Shown: positions 27,401-37,195, counted from the stretch's first letter. The stretch: DNA of 55,786 bases from Amycolatopsis coloradensis (GCF_037997115.1 NZ_CP150484.1:1105726-1161511); one strand, 5' to 3'. The notes: generated by a model not told the origin, from the letters alone. Translations and numbers: made by a program.

Positions 27401-28613
27401 AGGTTCCGGAATCCGAAGAAGAACGCGAGTCCGATGAAGTGCTCGAGTCCGAAGAGCCCGAGTCCGACGAAGAACGCGAGTCCGACGAAGTGCCTGAGTC
27501 CGAGGAGGAGCCCGAGTTCGACGAAGAGCGTGACTCCGACGAAGTGCCCGAGTCCGAAGACCCCGGAGTACGCGAAGGCGTCCCCGAATCCCCGGAATCC
27601 ACATCGGGCGTGGAAGGACCGTCGCCCGCCGAGGCGCCTGGCGTGTTCGCGGCCTTGATGTCGCCGATCTGGCTCTTCGCCCCGTCGACACCACCGCCGA
27701 CCGCTCCACCGGAAGCGCCCATCAGGACGTCCTTGGCCGAAAGCTTGTCCAGGTCACCGGTGACGGCGGCCTGCCCGACCGTGCTGGCGACCCCTTCGGC
27801 CGCGCCGCGCACGGCACCGCGCGCCGCGCTGTCGACGATCTGGCCGCCGACGCTGTCGGAAAGCCCCTTGGTGGCGCCCTTGCCGATACTGCTGCTGCCC
27901 GCGCCGACCACGCCGTCGACGGCGCCGCTGATCGCGGAATCCTTGGTCTTGCTGAAGTCCCAGCTGTCGCGGTCGCCCTTGGCCATCTGGAGGCCCTGGA
28001 TGCCCGCGTCCATGGCGAGGTTCATCGCCGTGTTCTGCAGGACCTCCTTGCCGATCTTCTTCAGGCCCTCCTTGAGAAGCTTCTCCAGGAGTTCCTTCGC
28101 GACCTTCTTGAAGCCTTCCTGCGCGAGCTTCTGCATCAGCTGCCGGAAGATCATCTGGACGGTCATGCGGGTGGCGATCTGGGCCGGCGCGATCCCGGCC
28201 GTCGACCCGCCGAACGTCACCGCCGCGGCCGCGATCATCGCGACGATCTGCGCGGCCAGGATCACCAGCGAGATGATGATCATGTACTTCGTGTACTCGA
28301 CGTCCAGCGCGGTCGCGTTGCACGAGTCGCCGAGTGCCTTCGAGGAATCGGCCAGCGACTTGAAGTACGCCTCGTCGCCCTCGACGAACTTCTTCCAGGC
28401 CTCGGCGAACTTCTCCGCACCCTGTCCGCTCCAGCCGCCCAGGACCTCGGTGGCGCCCTTGGTCGCGGTGTCGGCGATCGGCTGAATCGCCTTCGAAGCG
28501 TTGTGCCAGGCGTCGCGTAGTTCGCGGAGCTTGTCCTCGTCGCCTTCGGGCCAGCTTTCCCCGACGACGATCGGCAAGAGCCACTTGACCGCGTCGGGCA
28601 TCTCCATACCCAC
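21492..28613 (-). CDS. Multi-domain polymorphic toxin (WXG-like, ART x2, papain-like x2, RelA/SpoT-like)
   Basis: A 2373-residue protein. Residues 1-230 form a WXG100-like helical start (GGWSGQGAEKF) with a hydrophobic stretch at ~108-135. Serine/aspartate-rich (~350-420) and Pro/Gln/Gly-rich (~540-860) linkers and PKDTE-type repeats (~864-910) follow. ART1 (~918-1170) has Arg1035/1036, STS near 1068 and E1104-x-E1106. Papain-like 1 (~1261-1427) has Ser1306 at the Cys position and no catalytic His. ART2 (~1478-1690) has Arg1587, an STS-like SST/TSS segment and E1656-x-E1658. Papain-like 2 (~1798-1960) has Cys1846, His1927 and Asp1942. A RelA/SpoT-like synthetase (~2175-2350) has Asp2240, GYRDL (Tyr2284) and Glu2300. 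GTG 28613 starts 4 bp after the WXG100 stop with AAGAAGG upstream. The arrangement matches contact-dependent polymorphic toxins exported by a type VII-like route. Domain names are from motifs only. Confidence 0.82.
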   Translation of the reverse strand: MGMEMPDAVKWLLPIVVGESWPEGDEDKLRELRDAWHNASKAIQPIADTATKGATEVLGGWSGQGAEKFAEAWKKFVEGDEAYFKSLADSSKALGDSCNATALDVEYTKYMIIISLVILAAQIVAMIAAAAVTFGGSTAGIAPAQIATRMTVQMIFRQLMQKLAQEGFKKVAKELLEKLLKEGLKKIGKEVLQNTAMNLAMDAGIQGLQMAKGDRDSWDFSKTKDSAISGAVDGVVGAGSSSIGKGATKGLSDSVGGQIVDSAARGAVRGAAEGVASTVGQAAVTGDLDKLSAKDVLMGASGGAVGGGVDGAKSQIGDIKAANTPGASAGDGPSTPDVDSGDSGTPSRTPGSSDSGTSSESRSSSNSGSSSDSGTSSDSRSSSDSGSSDSSTSSDSRSSSDSGTSSRSDSSSDPAPRSTSDSQAASSRGSDGSADPQPRSESGPQRTADNDRISQSSTQAPERPADAPANTGDGQRPAQTHQNAPAAAADNGSGQQQQAAAGNQQQAPAAQSQAPAQTPAASPAPSPSQGPAASPAPSPSHNPSQSSAMPPAASSSTGAPSSSGGYGMASNPGSTSPAPSGGYGMAPGGNGPTPGGGFPPPGHDPSRPVRPNDSVQAAGFAGNGGPQQPRFDQPPAPMPFQGQQPMQPPPPGGFAPPPPPPPGGGGAMPPRGPQGQPGPMGPRPPQQHPGQGGYPQDRGPRQRPQQPPQPPGPQGPPRPPQGYQGRPGPGPGPNGGVPPRPQTPPPGPPPGNRGPAGYQPPPPRPQQPGNGPFPGNRGPVPPPPGHQSGHHPGRPGHPGQQPGRPMPPGAEPPRFGGPQRPPQVPAPRPGHDGNAGPQQPQRPQQQPPVRPVEHAPQQAPQDRGGNVLPKDTELPKDTEAPKDTNVPKDTELPKDVESPKDTEAPQDVTPDDRTTVDEPYLTDPDFHTDDPAAYRALAETQIDKRGFDKDTGEARSEQVRREGLAKRDAHEDPRVKEMSDQGAYAVHSYTRTDMAERITHAQRHGGAELEALRPHIEAITSGLNEMPAYEGLVSRRVNFNGNESAIRAFLEAHAKGQVIVDPQMLSTSRVTPEHPHSNFPGEVEMRIQSKTGRHIEDLASKKEEREVLMKSATQLRVTDVKMGPGHPEHPDYKKRLDDGSPNELPKWIVECEEVVAGDDGHLSPDEVHQKVAERRDYNNAVQERLAQEAADQEAQLRREHPELFQGQGLAGLETKLADGKGGWIDATDAPVRDAPEPPKEHAPDGGWSELAKPLEEGGTPVIHAGSTETPHQQVRLVMDEIPAIGEANTRNYYAPESWKDGYQTNSAEALVAFEDRMNGGDSVAAPSTGGSPLQHVSDRLGGQWSDRNGFADIARELGERPVGARTAVAFEHHAAADPNAPEGSPRSKDRIETRIVAAVNTPHGVVFADPMTGRLATLPDDPTSIKAMPMGGGDAPHTPETPHTDRSADSETPVQEQAPKTELDIAERLKGPEETPTRVDESYLSDDGFRGTPEDHKSLRDRYDSAELAEQAREKALKRLEASPLKDRVSPEAAEAIYSYSREHAYAINDANRRGEAHPDFENAQRSTRAIVGALNELPDFHGEAIRGIDTKGDMRAAAIMAAHYEPGQTVPEPTMTSSTIKTSSDTKSKFGEDVEIHIVSKTGKDVSSLAENPRENEAINKPATQLYVHSKEFKTPPLVDRPKWVIHAEEVTPGDPRYLDPETAKQKMDERRARHAAEAPELARLAQAQSMARLGGFDEPQTPHFSTENPADHGVADVEKGPEYGDQPAQDHSATDDTLELPAPERDYSSMAVATNPPSEPAIHAGSASPAQQAAYLADRHPRLGEVNPHFNDPDALANGYRSNCTRTPGAYMDRLNGIDSTAEPLLVHEMDSRGTLEHVEERFGGEFSDRADYDTVIREMRDMPTDHHAVVAVKYLDENGVERGHVAMVANTRDGVAFIDPQSGALMNLPQPPLGVKLMHVGVPEGPAAQPVDPRIAFARDDTPDVPPSRIGPDGRPIVTPPLDAGYGMAHDEQPPGDRAEAERFLNDPEVAAAVDGLDPDKKRAVHEDENGVKHDVGPMRDLIREHLPAHPELVRLMEHPDNAYLRASLLNNPMTIGSLLLHPEAIPILEDALRDVEERGYQMIDDVREDGPGDTPLTQEQRDLANAAADIAADVEPGDQYHAGFDRADKGDPGKIQEFLDAEREAWPRNQGDLNRIAERIAEENNGDASGRPGPKDDDRAKAKIAGYDGDASKLTDLVGVKIQFDTLADVYNALSAVMDDPDLRIVSFDDRFANPQDSGYRDLQMNVRLPNGHVAELRLHLKHIDTVSAYEHALYEVRRDFPTYNRTLDENNKKRLSPEQALLEAALMDRVREKFMAGLRKGLPPEENT
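25884..26020 (-). repeat. PKDTE-type heptad repeat region inside the toxin gene
   Basis: About six to seven copies of a 7-residue unit of the form LPKDTEx/APKDTEx are encoded in tandem, just before the first ADP-ribosyltransferase domain. The DNA repeat period is 21 bp with small changes (TCCTTCGGGA, TCCTTGGGAG). It probably forms a stiff, charged spacer between the proline-rich region and the enzymatic part. Confidence 0.85.
27358..27570 (-). repeat. Serine/aspartate-rich repeat region inside the toxin gene
   Basis: The DNA is purine-skewed and repetitive on the plus strand (GAGTCCGACGAAG-type units), encoding SSSDSGTSSDSRS-like runs at residues ~348-418. It resembles SD-repeat stalks of surface proteins. 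It may serve as an extended linker. Confidence 0.85.
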
Positions 28614-28617
28614 GGCG

Positions 28618-28947
28618 CTAGACCTTCTTGTCCAGCGTCGACTTGATCTCTTCCTCGGCGTTCGTGAACGCGGTCATCGACCGTTCGACGTTGTGCTGCA
28701 TGCCCCGCAGCGCCTCGACGACGTTCGCGAACCCTTCGGACGATCCCTGCGCGCCGGGCTCGTAGTCCTTCGCGAACTCCTTGCCCGCGTCGTCGTTGCC
28801 CCAGCACTGGCCCAGCGAGTTCATCGCGGCCAGCAGTTCCTTGCCCGCTTCGTCCAGCTGGTCCGCCGCGATCCCCAGTTTGGCAGCGGCCGTCTTCACC
28901 GCTTCCGGATCCGCGGTGAACCCGGCTCCACCCCCACCGTTCGGCAT
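28618..28947 (-). CDS. WXG100 family protein
   Basis: A 109-residue protein with two amphipathic helices around a CWGNDDAG turn (~49-56), the WXG signature of ESAT-6-like proteins. It ends with an AEEEIKSTLDKKV helix. The start overlaps the YbaB-like stop (TGATG), and the toxin gene starts 4 bp after its stop. Members are secreted by type VII systems, usually as dimers, and those before a toxin often act as its export partner or chaperone. The secretion machinery is not in the window. Confidence 0.88.
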   Translation of the reverse strand: MPNGGGGAGFTADPEAVKTAAAKLGIAADQLDEAGKELLAAMNSLGQCWGNDDAGKEFAKDYEPGAQGSSEGFANVVEALRGMQHNVERSMTAFTNAEEEIKSTLDKKV

Positions 28948-29564
28948 CAGACCCCCCTGGTCAGCCAGCTCGAGGGCGGCTCTTCCTCATCGTCGTCCTG
29001 CTGACGCACCCGTTTCGGAACCGGTTTCGGCGTCGGCGGCGCGGGAGGGGCGGACGGAGGAGGCGGCGGGGCGTCGTCCTTGATCATCAGCGGGGCGTCG
29101 AAGTCTTCGTCGGACTTCGCGGGCGCGGCCGTCTCCTCCTCTTCCGCGAGGAAGTCGGGGATCGCCGGCATCAGCCCCTGGAGTGAAGGCGCGCCTTCGA
29201 TGAGGTCCGACAGGTCCGGCAGCCCTTCGGTGATCGGGGCCATCAGGTCGGCGACCTGCTGCTTGACCTGCAACGATCCCTGACGGACCAGCGTCAGCAC
29301 CGTGTTGGCCAGCTGCGCGGGATTGGTGCGCTCGAAAGCGTTCGGCTGGATCTCCAGCTTGGCGAGCGTGCCGGTCGCGTCGATGGTGGCGCGGACGAGG
29401 CCGTCCTGCGAGACCACCGTCGCCGACGTCTGCGAAGCGGCTTCCTGCGCGTCCCGGAGCTGGGCCGTCTGCCGCTCGAACTGTTCGAGCAGCGTGTCGA
29501 CCTGGTCCTTCATGGCGGCATTGCGCGCTTCGAGGCGTGCGCTGTCGTCGCCGGCCGTCGTCAC
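28947..29564 (-). CDS. YbaB/EbfC family protein with acidic-proline tail
   Basis: A 205-residue protein. The N-terminal ~110 residues have the YbaB/EbfC layout: a helix (LEARNAAMKDQVDTLLEQFE), a beta-sheet (TVVSQDGLVRATIDATGTLA, LEIQPNAF) and a closing helix. A Pro-rich, Asp/Glu-rich tail follows. The GTG at 29564 was chosen because GGGGG lies 6 nt upstream; the longer GTG at 29603 lacks a site. Classical YbaB binds DNA, but actinobacteria carry expanded families beside WXG100 genes, as at 38516 here. A role in this operon as nucleoid-type regulator or accessory factor is unproven. It begins 55 bp after the MFS gene. Confidence 0.8.
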   Translation of the reverse strand: MTTAGDDSARLEARNAAMKDQVDTLLEQFERQTAQLRDAQEAASQTSATVVSQDGLVRATIDATGTLAKLEIQPNAFERTNPAQLANTVLTLVRQGSLQVKQQVADLMAPITEGLPDLSDLIEGAPSLQGLMPAIPDFLAEEEETAAPAKSDEDFDAPLMIKDDAPPPPPSAPPAPPTPKPVPKRVRQQDDDEEEPPSSWLTRGV

Positions 29565-29619
29565 TTGAGCCCCCGCGAGTGCTTGATCCCGGGCATACGC
29601 CACCCGGTGTCGGTAAGCG

Positions 29620-30909
29620 TCACCCTAATGCCAAGGGCGGAGCCTTATCAGCAGTTCTCCCTTTTCGCGCCGCGAGCAGGTATCCGGCGGCGCCCACGAG
29701 GTAGAGGACGGCCGCCGTGATCAGGAGTCCCGGCGAGCGGCCGTCGGCCGGGATCACCGTCGCGGCCAGCGAGACCGCGACGACCTGGGTGATGTTGAAA
29801 AGCGTGTCGTAGAGCGCGAAGACCCGTCCTCTCGCTTCGTCTGCGACGTCGAGCTGGACCGAGGAATCGACGCAGAGTTTCAGCACCTGCCCGGCCCCGG
29901 TCACCAGGAACGCCGCGAGCAACGCGGTGGGGATCGTCATCGGCAGGCCGAGCGCGGACTGCGCGACCGCTGCCAGCACCAGCGCCCCCACCACGACGCG
30001 GACCCTGCCGAACAGCTTGATCAGCCGGGCGGTCAGCAGTCCGGCGACGAGGATCCCCGCGCCGGCGAACGCCGCCATCTGGCCCAGCCCCGTCATCCCG
30101 GCGGCGAAGTGGTTGCGCATCAACAGCACGGTCACCAGCAGCGAGATGCCGTACGACGCGCGATGAGCGAACAGCGCGACGAACCCGGCCGTCACGCTGG
30201 GCGTCCGCCAGGCCGCCTTCGCGCCGTCCGCCAGGCCTCGGGCGACGGCGAGCGCCGGGTTCGCCGGTTCGTCGACCACCGACGGCCCGAGCAGCCCGCG
30301 CGCGAACCCCGAGGCCAGGACGGCGGCGCCGATCCCGCCCAGCGCGGCGACGGCGGTGACCCACGCGGAGCCGGCGTCGTCGGCGCCGGTCAGCGTCCGG
30401 AGGCCGATCGCGCAGCCACCGCCGACCACGGCGAGCACCGAACCCCAGGTCGCGGCGAAGGCGTTCGCGGCGACCACGGACTTCTCTTCGACGACGTGCG
30501 GAAGCGACGCCGACAGCCCCGAGCCGATGAACCGCGAGATGCCTTCGGACGCCAGGGCCAGGGAGAACAGCCCGATCCCCGCCGCTCCCGCGCCCACGGC
30601 GACGGCCGTCGCGATGATGGTGAAGGAGCGCAGAAGGCTCGCGAAGATCAGGACCTTCCGGCGGTCCCAACGGTCGAGCAGCGCACCCGCGAACGGGCCG
30701 ACGATCGAATAGGGCAGCAGCAACGCCGCGAACCCGCCCGCCATGGCGAGCGCGTCGGCGGCGCGTTCGGGGTTGAAGAGGACGGCTCCGGCCAGGCCCG
30801 CCTGGTACATGCCGTTGCCCCAGTGCGCGGAGAACCGCGTGAACAGCAGACGGCGGAAGTCACGGTCGCGAACGTACGCCCTGGTGGGCGCCGTGGCGGT
30901 GGTCGTCAC
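29620..30909 (-). CDS. Major facilitator superfamily transporter
   Basis: A 429-residue protein with about 12 membrane helices. The MFS loop 2-3 motif is seen as GALLDRWDRRKVLIF. The GTG start (MTTTATAPTRAYV) lies at the divergent 208-bp gap to yqgE. It reads in the same direction as the toxin operon 55 bp downstream, so read-through is possible. No substrate can be assigned. Confidence 0.88.
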   Translation of the reverse strand: MTTTATAPTRAYVRDRDFRRLLFTRFSAHWGNGMYQAGLAGAVLFNPERAADALAMAGGFAALLLPYSIVGPFAGALLDRWDRRKVLIFASLLRSFTIIATAVAVGAGAAGIGLFSLALASEGISRFIGSGLSASLPHVVEEKSVVAANAFAATWGSVLAVVGGGCAIGLRTLTGADDAGSAWVTAVAALGGIGAAVLASGFARGLLGPSVVDEPANPALAVARGLADGAKAAWRTPSVTAGFVALFAHRASYGISLLVTVLLMRNHFAAGMTGLGQMAAFAGAGILVAGLLTARLIKLFGRVRVVVGALVLAAVAQSALGLPMTIPTALLAAFLVTGAGQVLKLCVDSSVQLDVADEARGRVFALYDTLFNITQVVAVSLAATVIPADGRSPGLLITAAVLYLVGAAGYLLAARKGRTADKAPPLALG

Positions 30910-31117
30910 GGCGCCAGCCTATAAAGGTGGCCGATGCGCTTTGAGGTCGCCTCTCGGCGGCTATGCGCAGTGTGGCTCCAGCCGGACGGTATTCCACAAA
31001 GGCGGTTCTTCAGTGAGCCCGGGGGACACGGAAAGCGCATCGACCGTTGTGTCCAACGGTGCTCGTGATGCTGTTGTTCCCAGAGCCGGACGATTTGTCT
31101 CCGCTCGAAGTGGGATC

Positions 31118-31699
31118 ATGGCGGACGTGCCAGCGGACGCCGAGGTCGAACCGGGAACGCTCCTGGTCGCCGCCCCCACGATGTTCGATCCGAATTTCCG
31201 GCGGACCGTCGTGTTCGTCATCGATCACCGGGACGAGGGAACGCTCGGCGTCGTGCTCAACCGGCCGAGTGACGTCCCGGTGTACGACGTGCTGCCCAAC
31301 TGGGGCGGGCACGTCGCCGAACCGCAGTCGGTGTTCGTCGGCGGTCCGGTGGAGAAGAAGACGGCGTTGTGCCTGGCCGCGCTGCGGACCGGTGAGACGG
31401 CGGCCAGCGTGCCCGGCGTGATCGCCGTCCGCGGCCCGGTCGCGCTGGTCGACCTCGACACCGATCCCGAGATCCTGGTGCCGAAGGTCCGCGGGGTGCG
31501 GGTCTTCGCCGGATACGCGGGCTGGGACTCCGGCCAGCTGGCGAGCGAGATCGAACGCGACGACTGGGTGATCGTCCCGGCGCTGCCCAGCGACGTCCTC
31601 GCTTCGCCGCACCACGACCTGTGGGGTCAGGTGCTGCGGCGTCAGGGCATTCCGCTGGCGCTGCTGGCCACCCACCCGGGAGACCTTCAGCGGAACTAG
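31118..31699 (+). CDS. YqgE/AlgH family protein (UPF0301)
   Basis: A 193-residue soluble protein with the family signatures PGTLLVAAPTMFDPNFRRTV, GTLGVVLNRPS, VFVGGPV and VFAGYAGWDSGQLASEI. The length is typical. ATG 31118 is preceded by GTGGGA, and longer versions of the frame upstream have no conserved sequence. The biochemical role of the family is unknown. Its TAG stop shares the palindrome CTAG (31696-31699) with the stop of the convergent gene. Confidence 0.93.
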   Translation: MADVPADAEVEPGTLLVAAPTMFDPNFRRTVVFVIDHRDEGTLGVVLNRPSDVPVYDVLPNWGGHVAEPQSVFVGGPVEKKTALCLAALRTGETAASVPGVIAVRGPVALVDLDTDPEILVPKVRGVRVFAGYAGWDSGQLASEIERDDWVIVPALPSDVLASPHHDLWGQVLRRQGIPLALLATHPGDLQRN

Positions 31700-32118
31700 G
31701 CGGTGGCGGTGTCGGCCTTCTTGAAGACGCCGCAGGTGCCGCAGGCGCAGCCACTGCATCCGGCGGGCCGCTCCGGCTCGGGCTCCGGCACCGTCGCGGC
31801 CGCACGGTTGCCGAGCACTCCCCCGGCCGCGACCAGCGCGATCATCCCGGCCACGCCCACGAACGAGGCGAGCAGCAGCCCGAACGTCGTCGGCATGACC
31901 AGCGCGGCGATCCCCGCGAGCACGGCGATCACGCCGCCGGCCAGCGTCGGGACCCCGGCGACCTTGTTGCCGAGCCGGAAGGCGTCCTCACTGCGCATCG
32001 TGGCGGCGGTGCGCACGCCGGCGCCGCGGTCACGCGGCAGCTTCTCGCGCAGGCCGAGGAACCCACCCCAGCCGACGAGGACACCCAGCACGATCGGGAC
32101 CAGCGCTATGACGAACAC
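31696..32118 (-). CDS. SdpI-family-like membrane protein with cysteine-rich tail
   Basis: A ~140-residue protein with three to four membrane helices. The segment GVRTAATMRSEDAFRLGNKV matches the short cytosolic signature of SdpI-family proteins. The last ~15 residues carry a cysteine cluster (CSGCACGTCG), which could bind metal or an Fe-S cluster. The start is uncertain: GTG 32118 puts the first helix at the N-terminus, while ATG 32148 would add 10 residues. It is convergent with yqgE, the stop codons overlapping. Confidence 0.75.
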   Translation of the reverse strand: MFVIALVPIVLGVLVGWGGFLGLREKLPRDRGAGVRTAATMRSEDAFRLGNKVAGVPTLAGGVIAVLAGIAALVMPTTFGLLLASFVGVAGMIALVAAGGVLGNRAAATVPEPEPERPAGCSGCACGTCGVFKKADTATA

Positions 32119-32183
32119 TCCACGAGGATAAGCGTGACGTCCCGGCAACCTGCCGGATACCCTGATCGACTGTGCTACAGGCC

Positions 32184-33350
32184 ATGTCCAGCCGCGTCTT
32201 GAAATGGCGGAGTATCGCCACCGCCCTGATCGGGGCCGTTCCCCTCACCCTGATGGCCGCACCCGCCGCCGAAGCGGGTCACCGTCCGCTTCGCCTGATC
32301 GGGGAACAGATCGTCCCGAACGCCCTGCCCTACGAGGGCACCGTCGTCGGCGGCCTGTCCAGCATCGATTTCGACCCCCGCACCGGCGAGTACGCGCTGA
32401 TCTGCGACGACCGGTCCGCCCTCAACCCGGCGCGCTTCTACACGGCGAAGTTCTCCCTCGACGCCAAGGGCCTCGGCCCGGTCACCTTCACCGGCACCAA
32501 GCCGCTCCTGCGTCCCGACGGCACGCCGTACCCGCCGCTCGCCAAGAACGACCCCGCGCAGCCGCCGAACATGCAGACCATCGACCCCGAAGAACTGCGT
32601 GTCGACCCCTGGACCGGCCGTTACGTCTGGTCCCAGGAGGGCGAGCGGTCGGCGGCGGCGCGGATCGACCCGTCCATCCGCGAGGCGGAGCGCGACGGCT
32701 CCTACGTCCGTGACCTGCCGATCCCCGCCAACGAGAAGATGACCGAGACGACGGGACCGCGGCAGAACCTCGCTCTCGAAGGCCTCACGTACGCGGGCTT
32801 CGGGTCGTTGCTCGCCAGCTCGGCCGAGGGCCCGCTGCTGCAGGACGGCCCGGAGGCGAACACCACATCGGGCGCCCTTTCGCGCATCACCGTGCAGTCC
32901 CGGTTCGGACCGGTCCTCGCGCAGTACGCGTACCCGCAGGAGAAGGTCTTCGCGTCGCCGAATCCGCCCGGCGCGTTCGCGACCACCGGCATCTCGTCGC
33001 TGCTGGCCGTCGACCAGGCCGATCCCACGCGCTACCTGGTGATGGAGCGGTCGTTCGTCACCGGCGTCGGCAACAAAATCCGCATCTACGAGATCGACAC
33101 CAAGGGCGCCACGAACATCCTGAACACGCCCTCACTCGCCGACGCGAAGAAGGTCAAGCCGGTCAAGAAGCGCCTTCTCGCGGACCTCGCGGACTTCAAG
33201 CTGTCCGCGGTGGACAACGTCGAAGGGATGACCTGGGGGCCGCGGCTCCCGAACGGCGAGCGCAGTCTGGTGCTGGTCAGTGACAACAACTTCTCCGCGA
33301 CACAGGTGACCCAGTTCATCGCTCTGGCGGTCCCCTCGGAACGGCTTTGA
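32184..33350 (+). CDS. Secreted esterase-like phytase-domain protein
   Basis: A 388-residue protein with a signal peptide (SIATALIGAVPLTLMAAPAA, cleavage near AEA). The remainder has the pattern of the phytase-like beta-propeller family: GGLSSIDFDPRTGEYALICD, LALEGLTYAGFG and NVEGMTWGPRLPNGERSLVL. The family is usually annotated as esterase-like activity of phytase; the true substrate is unclear. ATG 32184 gives a standard signal peptide; a GTG at 32172 is possible. Its stop lies 21 bp before the leucine leader peptide of leuS. Confidence 0.87.
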   Translation: MSSRVLKWRSIATALIGAVPLTLMAAPAAEAGHRPLRLIGEQIVPNALPYEGTVVGGLSSIDFDPRTGEYALICDDRSALNPARFYTAKFSLDAKGLGPVTFTGTKPLLRPDGTPYPPLAKNDPAQPPNMQTIDPEELRVDPWTGRYVWSQEGERSAAARIDPSIREAERDGSYVRDLPIPANEKMTETTGPRQNLALEGLTYAGFGSLLASSAEGPLLQDGPEANTTSGALSRITVQSRFGPVLAQYAYPQEKVFASPNPPGAFATTGISSLLAVDQADPTRYLVMERSFVTGVGNKIRIYEIDTKGATNILNTPSLADAKKVKPVKKRLLADLADFKLSAVDNVEGMTWGPRLPNGERSLVLVSDNNFSATQVTQFIALAVPSERL

Positions 33351-33371
33351 CCAGCGCGTTAAACTGGCCAT

Positions 33372-33410
33372 ATGGACACGGCTCGGCTGCTCCTTAGCCT
33401 GCCGCGCTGA
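33372..33410 (+). CDS. Leucine-rich leader peptide of leuS
   Basis: The 12-residue peptide MDTARLLLSLPR has four leucines, three in a row, read by CTG, CTC, CTT and CTG. CTT is rare in such GC-rich DNA. No Shine-Dalgarno precedes it, but TAAACT (33360-33365) ends 6 nt before the ATG, so a leaderless transcript starting at the ATG is plausible. The peptide is followed by a stem-loop at 33414-33427 and a terminator-like hairpin at 33441-33470 before leuS. This is the layout of ribosome-mediated attenuation: leucine shortage would stall the ribosome and favour read-through. Confidence 0.72.
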   Translation: MDTARLLLSLPR

Positions 33411-33440
33411 ACTCGGCCGAACGGCCGGGACCAGCGCGGC

Positions 33441-33470
33441 GACCCCTCATGCCCTCCGGGCTGAGGGGTC
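33441..33470 (+). terminator. Putative leuS attenuator hairpin
   Basis: GACCCCTCA (33441-33449) pairs perfectly with TGAGGGGTC (33462-33470). After one bulged base an inner GCCC/GGGC stem extends it. TTGTTT follows at 33474-33479. An earlier CGGCC/GGCCG stem at 33414-33427, right after the leader stop, could be the pause or 1:2 structure. The alternative antiterminator fold was not computed. Confidence 0.68.
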
Positions 33471-33520
33471 GAGTTGTTTCTGGAGTGGCTTGACGTGGAT
33501 GAGCACGGAGGATTTCGGCG

Positions 33521-36367
<2,847 letters not shown>

Positions 36368-36456
36368 CGCCGTGGCGGAAAGGCGCCAGCGTCGAGGGTC
36401 GTGAGGCGATTCGATGGAGTTGTTCAAGGACAACGAAATCGAACGGAGAACACCCC

Positions 36457-37194
36457 ATGACCCTCGACGGCAAGGTGGCTTTGGTGACCGGCGGCAGCCG
36501 CGGGATCGGTGCCGCCACGGCGATCCGGCTCGCCGAGGACGGTGCCGACATCGCGCTCACCTATCAGAGCAATGCCGAGCTCGCGGCCGGTGTCGTGGAC
36601 CGGATCAAGGCGCTCGGCCGCCGCGCGCTGGCGATCCAGGCCGACAGCGCCGACGCGACGGCCGTGGTTTCCGCGGTCGACACGGCGGTCGCCGAATTCG
36701 GCAGGCTCGACGTGCTGGTCAACAACGGAGGCATCGGCTTCGTCGGCCCGCTCGACCAGACGAGCCTGGAGGACATCGACCGCGTGCTCGCGATCAACGT
36801 CCGCGGTGTCTACGTGGCCACGCAGGCCGCGGCCAAGCACCTCGGCGAAGGCGGGCGCGTGATCACCATCGGCAGCTGTGTCTCGGACCGCGTGCCCGGC
36901 CCCGGGATGTCGCTGTACGCGGTGAGCAAGACCGCGCTGCTGGGCATGACCAAGGGACTGGCCAGGGAACTCGGGCCCCGCGGCATCACCGTGAACATCG
37001 TCCACCCCGGACCGACCGACACCGACATGAACCCGGCCGACGGCCCGTACGCCGCCGACCAGCGGAGCCTGACGGCGTTCGACCGCTACGGCTCGCCGTC
37101 GGAGGTGGCCGCCACGGTGTCGTTCCTGGCACGGCCGGAAAGCAAGTACGTGACCGGCTCGACCGTCTCGGTCGACGGCGGGCACGCGGCGTAG
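36457..37194 (+). CDS. SDR family oxidoreductase
   Basis: A 245-residue classical short-chain dehydrogenase/reductase. It has the TGGSRGIG cofactor motif (11-18), NNGG (89-92) and the catalytic Ser140, Tyr154 and Lys158 (YAVSK). The FabG-like C-terminus (YVTGSTVSVDGGHAA) is intact. GGAGA precedes the ATG. The lack of an Asp after strand 2 (LTYQSNA) suggests NADP(H). The substrate is not evident. It is convergent with the TetR gene, 1 bp between stops, and that regulator may control it. Confidence 0.93.
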   Translation: MTLDGKVALVTGGSRGIGAATAIRLAEDGADIALTYQSNAELAAGVVDRIKALGRRALAIQADSADATAVVSAVDTAVAEFGRLDVLVNNGGIGFVGPLDQTSLEDIDRVLAINVRGVYVATQAAAKHLGEGGRVITIGSCVSDRVPGPGMSLYAVSKTALLGMTKGLARELGPRGITVNIVHPGPTDTDMNPADGPYAADQRSLTAFDRYGSPSEVAATVSFLARPESKYVTGSTVSVDGGHAA

Positions 37195-37195
37195 C

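Noticed and set aside
21492..28613. Splitting the 2373-residue frame into several genes
   Set aside because: The frame is open throughout, internal linkers are coding-like, and no internal start with a convincing ribosome site and fresh signal was seen.
33347..33376. TTGACC with TATGGA as the leuS promoter
   Set aside because: It would start transcription inside the leader peptide codons. TAAACT directly before the ATG fits better, although this is not proven.
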